A stretch of 64,000 nucleotides of DNA, taken from assembly GCA_031271265.1 (NCBI GenBank), contig JAISWB010000071.1, forward strand, positions 1-64,000. The letters run 5' to 3'. Shown here piece after piece: positions 19,701 through 28,672 of this stretch. The notes beneath the pieces are model-generated. The model saw only the letters and a list, made by a program, of their open reading frames with translations. It was not told the DNA's origin and searched no databases. Position 1 is the first letter of the stretch, and each line of letters opens with the position of its first letter. Source of the DNA: Desulfovibrio sp. Its GTDB lineage: Bacteria > Desulfobacterota > Desulfovibrionia > Desulfovibrionales > Desulfovibrionaceae. The position numbers were made by a program, and so were the translations under genes.

Positions 19701-20370
19701 CCACCGGCACGTCTTCCTCCCCGGCTTCGGCGCAGATTTCCGCGTAGGCGGCGCTCACGGCGTCGTGTACGGCCTGCGGCAACGGCACGGAAAGAACGGC
19801 GGCCTGCACCAGCACGGCGCGGCGGCGAAGCTGGTCTATGCCTTCCGGCGAAGTGGCGAAACCTTCCACAACATTGTTGATGAAGGTCCGCAGCTTGACA
19901 TGACCTTGGGAGCCGCCTTTGGCTTCGTTTTCAGCGCGCACGGTCTTGCCCAGGTTGCGGACGAACTTTTGCAGAAATTCCGGGTCTCCGCTGATTTCCG
20001 GGTCTCCCCAGTCGATGCGCCTGTATTCCCTGTCCACGACGGCGCGCGTCAGAGGCGCGTTTACCCTGGTCTGATCCAGCAGCAGGTGGAAAGCCGGGGA
20101 AGACACCGCCCGGAACTGCGGTACGCGTATCCCATTGACTTCACTGATAATAGCCGTATTGTAGTTTTTGCCGCCGACCAGCAGTTCGGCCGGTTCGCCT
20201 ACAGCGGCGATTTCCGCGCCGGTCAGAGTAAGTTTTTCTTTAAGAGCCGGGGTGTTGCGCGACTTGTCAGCGGACACATCGCCGGTGTCGCCTGAAACGT
20301 TTCGTTCTGCAGCGTCCGGCGAGGCGGCGGGCGCCGCGTCGGATGAGTTAGCGGGCGAAGGCTTGACCAT
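16729..20370 (-). CDS. phosphoenolpyruvate synthase-like protein (PPDK/PpsA family), ~1213 aa
   Basis: ATP-grasp region VPVAVRSSAAGEDS, phospho-His motif GGDTSHAAITSRELGIPAVIG, PEP-binding C-terminal domain with SIGSNDMTQMILATDRD. Confidence 0.85.
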   Translation of the reverse strand: MVKPSPANSSDAAPAASPDAAERNVSGDTGDVSADKSRNTPALKEKLTLTGAEIAAVGEPAELLVGGKNYNTAIISEVNGIRVPQFRAVSSPAFHLLLDQTRVNAPLTRAVVDREYRRIDWGDPEISGDPEFLQKFVRNLGKTVRAENEAKGGSQGHVKLRTFINNVVEGFATSPEGIDQLRRRAVLVQAAVLSVPLPQAVHDAVSAAYAEICAEAGEEDVPVAVRSSAAGEDSRKKAFAGLQDTYLNVRGSEQVVRAYHWDCASAYNLRSMTYRREAVLDAVARAEASGDESIAEEAKKEWAIENTSLSVCIMRMINPVISGTAFAADTATGCRGTDRNDLVSIDAGYGLGEAVVGGMVTPDKYFVFTRDDGHEVVIRQMGCKNIKIVYDESGGTKKVTVPEFEVGRWALSMAHAESVAKGVRAISRAYGDIIMDTEFCIDADDCLWFVQARPETRWNEEFALHPDIIFMRRKEVDPNAAALAEVLLEGNGASRGAGQGQVKFLRSALELNKISKGDVLAAERTDPDMVPGMRSASAILADVGGDTSHAAITSRELGIPAVIGIQRIEALRALDGMEVTVDGTRGAVYRGLLPLRQVGGEMDLAGLPTTKTKVGLILADVGQAMFLSRLRRIEDFEVGLLRAEFMLGNIGVHPLALDAYDSGELDGIIRRHRKVLDEELTKVLRRQLNAGMVFVNIRMREYIGRITGLSGEIESLAEREGSGSEEEVLGLRRRSRELERRLDEYLDVASRRLEILKSTTDIEAHIRLVMGFDDELALLSGNDPETVRRRGEVASQVSRMAETAASDPYVQEVLDEIRTVREDVGHRTGMITQIEEVQNIPAVIGEIIRSRGYRSGREHYVQTLAQGLGLFAMAFYGKDIIYRTTDFKSNEYRNLVGGLLFEQEEANPMLGWRGVSRNLHDWELEAFKMARGVYGGHNLQIMLPFVRTIEQVRSMRRYLEQVHKMKSGHDGLKIILMSEIPSNAVIAKQFLEECDGFSIGSNDMTQMILATDRDNARLAHIYDEEDPAVVWAILVTIFSGQKYGKKIGFCGQGVSNSRILRGLVAVAGIVSASVVPDTYYQTKLDMAEVEAENIAPADLGKWLQARHYEALCAVMTEKGYGHILKKYNQPQDLKEWYEGEAGRLHEHLRESLDTPKEKFYRGELENFRLTFHKPVVYAAWDWSELVLDALHQAGFADFYEQAAALEAQRGKKW

Positions 20371-20523
20371 CGTGCTCTCCTTGACTCTTGCGGATTGCCG
20401 GCTTTTGCGCCGGACCGCATCAGCTTAAAACCGATTGTGTCCCGCGTCAATGCGCTCTTTTCCCTGTTTGCAACGAGCCGGAGCCTTTTCCCGGAAAACG
20501 GCATCCTGTTGTGCAAAGGCACT

Positions 20524-23500
20524 CTATTGTTCGGTTCCGCAGTGCGGACAGAAGGCATATCCGGACGCGGCCAGGGCCTTGCCGCAGGCGGAATTTTTAC
20601 AAAACCTGGGCATCGGACCCAATTCCAGAATAAGTTCCCCCTCAAGTACCGGAACCATTTTTTTACTTTCCCGATAGTCGGCGGTTTTGAGCACGCGCCG
20701 CACAATGCCGTCCCGCGGCGCCGTTACGGCCTTTTCCTGCTTCATGATGGAAATATTGAACAATTCCTCGCCTTTTTTAACGATGTCGCCGGGGTTGACA
20801 TACATGATCCATAGTTCGCCGTTGCAGGGCGCACCCACCTGGAAGGTGTCGGCAGGGTCGGCCATGGTCACGGAGCGTTCGGCATCGACGGCCGGTTTCA
20901 CCACCTGCACCCCGCAGCTCATAATTTCGGAATCCAGCACATAGCGGACCACGGCGACCCCGTTGGGGCCGGGACTCTGCATGCGGATTATGTTCAGGTG
21001 GTGCGGTTTGCCGTTGGAATCGTTGAAATTCAGTTCGTCGCCGACTTCCAGACCTTCAAACCAGACATTCAGGGGCAGGTTGTTCGGGTCGCCGTAGTTG
21101 TGCTTGAACTCGATGTACTTTACCGCATCTCCCGGATGATTAAGGAACATGAGGAATTCATTGTCCGACGGGTCCCTGGTGATGATGCTTTTCAACGCGG
21201 CCCTTTCGGCGTCGAGATCAACATCGGCAAGAATATCCAGGGGAGATTTTTCCGTGCGTTCGGCAACGGCCTTTTTCCAATCCGGGCCGAAAGCGCTCCG
21301 GTACACCCAGTCGGGGGGGAAGCCCAGGGGCAGCTTGCCGAACTTGCCGAGCAGCAAATCCCTGAAGGCATCGTTGCAATCCTGGTACACGATAAGACGT
21401 GCCTCCTGCATGTCCGGCGCAGGCGCATCCTCCGGACTGTTGACGGCATTATCGAGTATTTGCAGGAGGTATTCGACTTCATGCTCGCCGCCGCGCCTGT
21501 ACGCGGCGGTGACGGCCAGAAAGGCCGTATTCCAGGTAATCTGCGAGCCCGGCGTCACATCATGGTAACGCACGATTTGCCGCGTTCCGGCCAGGAAGCG
21601 CAGCATCTGCGGGAGCAGCCTGATATAGCCGTGTTTCAGCGCGCCTTCCTGGGACGAAGACGTTGCTCCCCCCGGCATGCCGTGCAGCACGGCGTCATAG
21701 TCCACGCCCTGAAAGTACGGGGCCGTATAGCGATCATAATAAGGCATGATCTGCTTGAGGACAAAGCCGGCATCGCGGATCATGCGTTTGTTCAGGATAT
21801 TCTTCAGACCCGATTCATCTTCGAGATACGCCGCTGTGGAGAGGACTTCACCCTGCCCGTACCAGCGCATGGCCGCGCCCAGAGAAACGTCCAGGATATG
21901 CGCGCCGGCTTCCGCCGCGGCAGCAACGGCGGGCACGAACAGACCGTCCGTATAGTGGCGGTGATAATGCAGCACCAGATGCGGCCACTTGCGGCGCAGG
22001 GCCTGAACCAGATCACGCATCATGCGCGGCGGGCAGTTCCCGGCCATGTCCTTGAGGCCGAGCACGATCCGGCGCGAGGCCTCTTTCCGACCCACGCCCA
22101 TAATTTTCGCGGCCTGGCTCAGCATTTCCCCGGCCGTGTCGAGGTAGTGGCCGACAGTGAAACCGCGCCCGCAGGTCAGGGCCACGGCGGGCTCAAAGAG
22201 CGCCTGCGCGTCGTGCAGAACGACTTCGGCAAACGGTTTCATATTTTCGACATGGTTGAGAAAATCGAAGCAACGTATGACGTGGTAATCCCCGCAGATC
22301 TTTTCCGCCGTGAGACGCATGAGATTTTTGGGTTGCGGTTTGTACCCGAGCACGTTTGTGGACCGGACGAGTATCTGCTTCATTGTTTTGGGCGCGATAC
22401 GGTTCAGCTCCCGCGCTTCGTAAAAGGGCGAGGTCATGTTGGCCATCATGTTCACGTGGAAATGCGCGCCGCCGCCCGTTTCTAATGAAAAAAAGCCGCA
22501 CTGGTCCAGGTAGGGGGCGATGAGCCTGTCCTCGGCAAGACGAAAACGGTTGCCGCTGTTCGACTGTGTCGTATCTCGGCAGGTTGTGTCGCAAAAATGG
22601 ACGAGCGCCGAATCGCGGATAAAGTCGAGCAGGGCCTTGCGGTCGTTGCGCGGATAAGGAGACGGTTTGCGGAGCACGGCGGGGGGTATTTCAGGCATGA
22701 CCGCTTCGTGCCTGGGCAGGCGCGGCGTTTCGCGCGTGCGGTATATGCCGAGTTGGACGAACCGGTTATAGCCGCGCGCGGAAATGTCGGCTATCAGGCG
22801 CGCGTTGCGTTCAGATTCCGGATCAAGATCCGTGTAATCCATCAGTTCCGGAGTGTCGGCAATAAAGCGCGTGTCGCAGTCGCCCCGGCGGAATGTGGGA
22901 TGGGTGATAATCCGGCGGAAAAACGGAATGGTGGTCTTGAGGCCGCCCACCGTGTATTCCTCCAGAGCCCGCTCCGTAATGCCCAGCACCTTGTTCCAGT
23001 CCTGCCCGTAACCGATGAGCAGGGCGCCCGCCGAGTCGTAGTTTGAAGGAAACTCATAGCCGGCGCTCAGGTTGGAATCCAGCCGCACGCCTGGACCGCC
23101 CGGCGAAACATAACGGGTTATGAGACCGGCATTCGGGGCGAAATTTTTTTGCGGATCTTCGCAGTTGATACGCACCTGCATCGCTGTATGCACGGGGCGC
23201 AGGTTCGCTTCGGAAAAGCGCAGCCGGCTGCCGAACGCGACGGCGATCTGTTCCTCGACAAGGTCGATGCCGTAACGGCACTCCGTGATGCCGTGCTCCA
23301 CCTGAAGGCGGGTATTGACCTCTATAAGATAGGGATTGCCTTCCGCGGTGATCAAAAATTCCACCGTACACAGGGAATGATAGCCCACTTTGCGGATCAG
23401 GGCGCGGGCGTAATCCTTGAGTCGGCCGCGCAGTTCCTCGGTGAAGGCGGGCCAGGGAGAAGGAGTAATCTCCATGAGCTTCTGATTGTTGCGCTGCAGG

Positions 23501-24219
23501 CTGCAATCGCGCTCGTCAAAGACGAAGATGTTGCCGTGGACATCGGCGATGACCTGAATTTCTATATGGCGCACGCCGGTGAGAAACTTTTCCACAAAGA
23601 CGCGCGGATTGCCGAAAGAGGCCTGGGCCATGGCCGAAGCCTTGATGAACGCATCCTCCAGACCGTCGTTGTCGTGTACCTCAAAGATGCCTCTGCCGCC
23701 GCCGCCCTCGGCCTTGAGCAGGATGGGAAAACCCGTTTCCGCGGCGACGGCCCGAGCCCGGGGCACATCCACTGCGCCGTCCGACCCCGGCACTACCGGA
23801 ATGCCCATATCACGCGCCAGACGGCGCACCTGCACCTTGTTGCCGAGCAATTTCATGGACTCCGCCGTGGAGCCGATGAACACCAATCCCGCTTCCGCGC
23901 AGACGCGGGGAAAATTGTCGTCTTCCGAGGCAAAGCCCCAGCCGGGATGGACGGCGACTATACCCCTCTGCCGGGCAAGTTCCGCGATGCGTTTGATGTC
24001 TAGGTAGGCGCGCGGGTCCGGGCCGAGCAGCAGCAATTCCTGCGCCGAAGAGGCGGCTGGCGCCGTTTTGTCTATATCCGTGGCGCTCATTACGGCCACG
24101 GCGTCGAACCGCTCACGTATGGACCGGCAGATGCGCCTTGCGGAAATGCCGCGGTTGGCCACGAGAACGGCCTTGCCCTTCAGTTCCTGTACCACCGCGT
24201 CAAAGGTCTTGATCCCCAT
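20524..24219 (-). CDS. pyc: pyruvate carboxylase with C-terminal zinc-ribbon-like tail
   Basis: Biotin carboxylase domain (EGGGGRGIFEV, EVNTRLQVEHGITE), carboxyltransferase domain, biotinyl domain, terminal FCKNSACGKALAASGYAFCPHCGTEQ. Confidence 0.92.
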   Translation of the reverse strand: MGIKTFDAVVQELKGKAVLVANRGISARRICRSIRERFDAVAVMSATDIDKTAPAASSAQELLLLGPDPRAYLDIKRIAELARQRGIVAVHPGWGFASEDDNFPRVCAEAGLVFIGSTAESMKLLGNKVQVRRLARDMGIPVVPGSDGAVDVPRARAVAAETGFPILLKAEGGGGRGIFEVHDNDGLEDAFIKASAMAQASFGNPRVFVEKFLTGVRHIEIQVIADVHGNIFVFDERDCSLQRNNQKLMEITPSPWPAFTEELRGRLKDYARALIRKVGYHSLCTVEFLITAEGNPYLIEVNTRLQVEHGITECRYGIDLVEEQIAVAFGSRLRFSEANLRPVHTAMQVRINCEDPQKNFAPNAGLITRYVSPGGPGVRLDSNLSAGYEFPSNYDSAGALLIGYGQDWNKVLGITERALEEYTVGGLKTTIPFFRRIITHPTFRRGDCDTRFIADTPELMDYTDLDPESERNARLIADISARGYNRFVQLGIYRTRETPRLPRHEAVMPEIPPAVLRKPSPYPRNDRKALLDFIRDSALVHFCDTTCRDTTQSNSGNRFRLAEDRLIAPYLDQCGFFSLETGGGAHFHVNMMANMTSPFYEARELNRIAPKTMKQILVRSTNVLGYKPQPKNLMRLTAEKICGDYHVIRCFDFLNHVENMKPFAEVVLHDAQALFEPAVALTCGRGFTVGHYLDTAGEMLSQAAKIMGVGRKEASRRIVLGLKDMAGNCPPRMMRDLVQALRRKWPHLVLHYHRHYTDGLFVPAVAAAAEAGAHILDVSLGAAMRWYGQGEVLSTAAYLEDESGLKNILNKRMIRDAGFVLKQIMPYYDRYTAPYFQGVDYDAVLHGMPGGATSSSQEGALKHGYIRLLPQMLRFLAGTRQIVRYHDVTPGSQITWNTAFLAVTAAYRRGGEHEVEYLLQILDNAVNSPEDAPAPDMQEARLIVYQDCNDAFRDLLLGKFGKLPLGFPPDWVYRSAFGPDWKKAVAERTEKSPLDILADVDLDAERAALKSIITRDPSDNEFLMFLNHPGDAVKYIEFKHNYGDPNNLPLNVWFEGLEVGDELNFNDSNGKPHHLNIIRMQSPGPNGVAVVRYVLDSEIMSCGVQVVKPAVDAERSVTMADPADTFQVGAPCNGELWIMYVNPGDIVKKGEELFNISIMKQEKAVTAPRDGIVRRVLKTADYRESKKMVPVLEGELILELGPMPRFCKNSACGKALAASGYAFCPHCGTEQ

Positions 24220-24235
24220 ACCGTGCTTTCTCCCG

Positions 24236-25171
24236 CTACGATGCGCCGCCGGTGAAAAATTTCCGTTCACTTTCGTCATCCAGGCACGGCAAAGTTTCGG
24301 CGGTAAGTTCGGACAGGGTTCTTCCGCCGGCCCCGGAGCCACAGGCAACGATAAGGCCGCTGACAAGAACCCGCCACAGGTAAAAAGGCGCCGGCGTGTC
24401 TCCGGCATATCGAGCCGAATCCGGCCGCGGAAGCAAGGCGGCCGGCAAGGCGTGTTCTTCGCGCAGCAGTTCCGCGCCGGGCGCCTCGGCTGTGTTGACG
24501 CCCAAACCCGCAATGACGACACCGTCCCGTTCTTCCACCAGCATCCCGCCGACCTTGGCGCGTTGCTCCACGAGCAAATCGTTCGGCCATTTCAGGGACA
24601 GGGGAAATCCCAGCTTCCGAAATTCCGTGCACACCAGCAGGCCGAGAGCTACCGCCGCGCTGTCGCCCCTGAACAGCGGATCCGCGGGCAGACGGAAACA
24701 GACATGCAGATTGCCGCGCGGGGAATGCCAACCGCGCCTGAACTGCCCGTAGCCCGATTCCTGGCAAGAAGCAAGCACGCTCCCCCACACCGGCAACAGG
24801 CCGTCACGGCAAAACCGCCATGCGAGAAGAAAGGCGGATGAACACGCCCCGGCGAGAAAACATGCGGCCGGCATGTCGAGCCCCCGAGGAAAGTCCCCTT
24901 CCTCTCCGCCTGCGCACGAGGCAACGATGCGAGCTGCGCGGCCGTATGCGTCAAGCCCGTAGCTCCCTCTCCACAGCAGGGTGCATTCCGCATACGCCGG
25001 ACGGCGGAAAAATTCCGGCGCCGGGTCGCTCCGGACCGGCTCGGGCAGGCGGCGGCAGCCGAACAGGGCTTCTGCATCGTCGTCGTCCATGGGCCGGGAA
25101 AGGGGCGGCAGGCCTGCGCTCAAGGCCGCCGAAAAGCTTCCTTCATCTTTGTCACGGCGCGAAATTGTCAT
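24236..25171 (-). CDS. birA: biotin--[acetyl-CoA-carboxylase] ligase
   Basis: GNLHVCFRLP, LSLKWPNDLLVEQRAKVGGMLVE, VIAGLGVNT motifs; adjacent to pyc. Confidence 0.85.
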   Translation of the reverse strand: MTISRRDKDEGSFSAALSAGLPPLSRPMDDDDAEALFGCRRLPEPVRSDPAPEFFRRPAYAECTLLWRGSYGLDAYGRAARIVASCAGGEEGDFPRGLDMPAACFLAGACSSAFLLAWRFCRDGLLPVWGSVLASCQESGYGQFRRGWHSPRGNLHVCFRLPADPLFRGDSAAVALGLLVCTEFRKLGFPLSLKWPNDLLVEQRAKVGGMLVEERDGVVIAGLGVNTAEAPGAELLREEHALPAALLPRPDSARYAGDTPAPFYLWRVLVSGLIVACGSGAGGRTLSELTAETLPCLDDESERKFFTGGAS

Positions 25172-25551
25172 ACTATTCTACGCGGATATTGCCCGGACGG
25201 CAAGCTTCGGGATCGGAAAAAAGCCGCGCGCTTCCTCCCGTCAAAAAAACGTCGCTTCTCGACCACACCCGCTCGAATACTTGCATTTCCACTTTGGCAC
25301 GCCTGTTGCATTACAGTCAGGCAGACAATGCGGCGACTGCAAATCTCTATCCCAGGGAATATGTTTCGCTCAAGATGCCTGGGCCGTGCACATCAACACG
25401 TCGCAAATCCCGTGCAACGGCAACCGTCAGGCTTTTTTGGCCGTAACGCAGCAAACGCACGGGGGAGCTGTTCAAGAGTTCAATCCGCAAATTTGCGTTT
25501 ACAGATTTGCGAGTTGCGGACGCAGAATACTCCATATAAAGGATAACGCAC

Positions 25552-27021
25552 ATGTTACAGCGCAAGATACGCACAATCAGTTGGGGCATAGGGCTTTCAA
25601 ACGGACAGGCGGAACTTCTGCGCCGTTTTTTGGGTGACGGCCGTGAATTGATTCTCCATCCGGATGTGTCGAGCGCGGCAGACGCGAGCGACAAGGGGCC
25701 CGCTCCGTATGTGGTGTGGCTATCGGCGGCCTGCTGCCGGGATATGAGCCGCCTGCCGGAAGCGTTGTCTTCATACGGCGACCCGGCGGAGATCGTCATG
25801 CTTCTTGATGCCGGCTACGGTCCGGAAGATTATGATCGAGCCTGCGCTTACGGCATCAAAGAAATTTTGCGTCCGCCCCTGGACGTGGATAGGGTTTCCG
25901 CAATCATGTCCAGGGCTGTTGAGAGTCGCGCCGCACGCACGGCGTCCGAGCATTTTACCGGAGCGTTGCTGCTTGAGCGCAAAATTTTGCGGCGTAAGAC
26001 GCTTGCCCTCGGCTTTCTGACGGATTTTCTCGCCGCCGTCGGGCATAATACAAGTACGGACGACCTGCTGCAAAACGCCTTTGCCCATCTCGGCAAGCTG
26101 CTGCCGGTGCGTTCCGCGCATGCGGCGCTGGTTGAAACAGGCCCGGACGGGGAAAACGCGCTTTCCCTGTATATCGGGCTCCGGGAAAATGCCGCAGACT
26201 TCACCTTTTGCCGCGACCTGCTGGCTGAACACGCCGAAGCCGTGCCGGGCGCTGCGTACCGAATCGGCAAAATCCGCGCCCTGCCCCCGCGCACTGCCGC
26301 AGCCGCGGACCGCCTTGCGGGAAATGCCGCTCCGATCTGCCTTCCTTTGGTCGCCGACGGCACATGCTTCGGCTGCCTCCTGCTGCTCACGGACCCGGCT
26401 CATGTTCTGGACCGCGAGCGTGCTTCGGCCCTGGATTTCGCCGTCCGGCATCTGGCCTTGAGCCTGAGAAATGCCGAACGCTTCGCCGTGATGCGCGCGC
26501 GCGCGGAATATGACTCCCTGACCGGCATCTACAACCGCAGACATTTTGAAGAACTCCTTGAGGACGAAATGCAGCGTCTTTCACGCCACGGGCGCCCCTT
26601 GTCCGTTCTGATGGCGGACGTCGACCATTTCAAGCGGGTCAACGACACCTGGGGACACAAGACGGGCGATGCCGTGCTGCGGGAAATCGCGGCCCTGCTC
26701 ACGGACGGCATACGCGGCACCGACTGCTGCGCGCGCTACGGCGGCGAGGAATTCGTCATACTGCTCCCGTATACGGATGCCGAAGAGGCCGCTTCCCTGG
26801 CCGAGCGCATCCGTAAAAGAACGGAGGAAAACTTTTTTACGGCCGAAGGCGGCGTACCCCTGCAGCTCACGATAAGCTTCGGCGTATCCGGTATCGGCCC
26901 GATGGACGCCCTGTCGCGGGAAGAACTTCTGAGCGCCGCGGACGGCGCCCTGTATGCCGCCAAAAGGCAGGGCAGAAACCGCACCTGCCGCGCCCGCGCC
27001 GCCTTCCGCAAGGCGGGATGA
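25552..27021 (+). CDS. GGDEF diguanylate cyclase with N-terminal receiver-like and GAF-like regions
   Basis: RYGGEEF with RGTD I-site five residues upstream; DADHFKRVNDTWGHKTGD-type motif. Confidence 0.9.
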   Translation: MLQRKIRTISWGIGLSNGQAELLRRFLGDGRELILHPDVSSAADASDKGPAPYVVWLSAACCRDMSRLPEALSSYGDPAEIVMLLDAGYGPEDYDRACAYGIKEILRPPLDVDRVSAIMSRAVESRAARTASEHFTGALLLERKILRRKTLALGFLTDFLAAVGHNTSTDDLLQNAFAHLGKLLPVRSAHAALVETGPDGENALSLYIGLRENAADFTFCRDLLAEHAEAVPGAAYRIGKIRALPPRTAAAADRLAGNAAPICLPLVADGTCFGCLLLLTDPAHVLDRERASALDFAVRHLALSLRNAERFAVMRARAEYDSLTGIYNRRHFEELLEDEMQRLSRHGRPLSVLMADVDHFKRVNDTWGHKTGDAVLREIAALLTDGIRGTDCCARYGGEEFVILLPYTDAEEAASLAERIRKRTEENFFTAEGGVPLQLTISFGVSGIGPMDALSREELLSAADGALYAAKRQGRNRTCRARAAFRKAG

Positions 27022-27030
27022 ACTCCCGCC

Positions 27031-27510
27031 TCAGCCCGGCATACGTTTCAGGAAAATACTGATCCCTTTGTAGGTCATCACCACCTCATCCTTCTGATTG
27101 ATGGTTTCCACAAAGAGTTTCACGCTGCCCCGGTCTTTTTTTGAGGAAGACGGCACCGCGTCCAGGACCGTCAGCCGGACGCGCAGGATGTCGCCGGGAC
27201 GCAGGGGCTTGAGCCAGCGGACTTCATCTATGCCCGGAGAGCCGCATGACGTCTTGCCCGAGATGACGTTTTTGACGACCAGACCGAAAGTCAGGCTGAT
27301 GGTGTGCGCGCCGCTGGCGATAAGTCCGCGGAAGCTGCTGTCTTCGGCCGCTTTTGGGTCCGTGTGAAAAAACTGGGGGTCATATTTCTCCGCAAAGGAA
27401 ATGATCTCCTCTTCGGACACGCCGACCGTTTCGCCGAACTCGAATACCGTGCCGGGTATGAAATTTTCAAAATACCGTTCTTCATAGGGTATGGGGGACC
27501 CGTTGCCCAT
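27031..27510 (-). CDS. MaoC-like acyl dehydratase
   Basis: FAEKYDPQFFHTDPKAAEDSSFRGLIASGAHT hydratase motif. Confidence 0.88.
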   Translation of the reverse strand: MGNGSPIPYEERYFENFIPGTVFEFGETVGVSEEEIISFAEKYDPQFFHTDPKAAEDSSFRGLIASGAHTISLTFGLVVKNVISGKTSCGSPGIDEVRWLKPLRPGDILRVRLTVLDAVPSSSKKDRGSVKLFVETINQKDEVVMTYKGISIFLKRMPG

Positions 27511-27618
27511 CTGTTGCTCCTTGTCTTGTTTTTTTCAAGTAATACAGTCCGATTGCACAAATAACAAAGACAACTACAGGGAATGTCCGCACTCCCGTTG
27601 TCCGATGCTTTTCGGGTG

Positions 27619-27648
27619 AGGTTTCAGTCCATAAAGGAATTTCTGATG
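27619..27648 (+). repeat. Dispersed element, copy F (terminal fragment only)
   Basis: aggtttcagtccataaaggaatttctgatg; overlaps 3' end of cysE. Confidence 0.7.
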
Positions 27649-28628
27649 AAGGATTCCGGAGGCACGCTGCGCGTCAACCATACATTGCTGCCGATGACCG
27701 AGCCTTTGCCGAGCGTGACCCTGCCCAGAACCGTCGCCCCGGCATAGACGGTGACGTCGTCTTCAAGAATCGGGTGTCGGGGCAGCCCCTTGACCAATAC
27801 CCCGTCTTCATTCTTGTCGAAGGAAACGGACCCCAATGTTACGCCCTGGTACAGCCTGCACCCGCTGCCGATGATACAGGTTTCGCCGATCACCACCCCC
27901 GTGCCGTGATCTATGAAAAAGCGTTCGCCTATGCTTGCGCCGGGATGAATGTCTATGCCGGTGGCCGAATGCGCCGTTTCGCTTATGATGCGCGGGATCA
28001 GGGGTACGCCGAGCGTATGCAGGGCGTGGGCGATGCGGTGGTTCGTCACGGCCGTCACGGACGGATAACAGAAGATGGTTTCTCCGGGAGTTTTGGCGGC
28101 CGGATCGCCGGCATAAGCGGCATTGACGTCCCCGGCCAGCATATCCCGGATGCCCGGCAACGCTTTCAGAAAGGCCGCCGCCTTTTCTTCGGCTTCAGAC
28201 CCGCAATTCGCGCGCGGGTTTTCAGCTTCGGCACAGGTAAAGCAGATACCCCTCCGGATTTGCTCGCTCAACAGGGTGAATATGGAATCCAGATTGGCGG
28301 CCATGTGGAATTGCAGAGAATGCCGGGAAACCCGTGTACTGCCGAAAAATCCCGGAAACAGTGCCGCCCGCAGCCGGCTCATAATTTCCCCCAAGATTTC
28401 CAATGACGGCATGGGCGTGTCGCCGGGCGACTCGTACATCATGGTCTGATAGGGAGCCGGGGAACAGAGGGCATCGCAGATGCGTTCTATCTGCCGTCCT
28501 CCGCGCCGGAAAGGCCTTGTATCCAATCGTTCCGCCTTGTCGTGAAATTCGCTCGCGCCGCTGTCAGCACGTGTCTTTGTGCGTGAGGTCGAAGCCGCAG
28601 GCGCATGCCGCTGTGCCGATGACGGCAT
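27624..28628 (-). CDS. cysE: serine O-acetyltransferase
   Basis: Left-handed beta-helix hexapeptide repeats; GIDIHPGASIGERFFIDHGTGVVIGETCIIG; true start probably internal (MPSLEILGEIM or upstream). Confidence 0.88.
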   Translation of the reverse strand: MPSSAQRHAPAASTSRTKTRADSGASEFHDKAERLDTRPFRRGGRQIERICDALCSPAPYQTMMYESPGDTPMPSLEILGEIMSRLRAALFPGFFGSTRVSRHSLQFHMAANLDSIFTLLSEQIRRGICFTCAEAENPRANCGSEAEEKAAAFLKALPGIRDMLAGDVNAAYAGDPAAKTPGETIFCYPSVTAVTNHRIAHALHTLGVPLIPRIISETAHSATGIDIHPGASIGERFFIDHGTGVVIGETCIIGSGCRLYQGVTLGSVSFDKNEDGVLVKGLPRHPILEDDVTVYAGATVLGRVTLGKGSVIGSNVWLTRSVPPESFIRNSFMD

Positions 28629-28672
28629 AAATAATCCATGCGGTTGTCATCACTACGCCTCTTTTGCGGACA

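Noticed and set aside
20998-22485. 495-aa plus-strand ORF antisense to pyc
   Set aside because: Same GC-rich antisense artefact; pyc frame is unambiguous.
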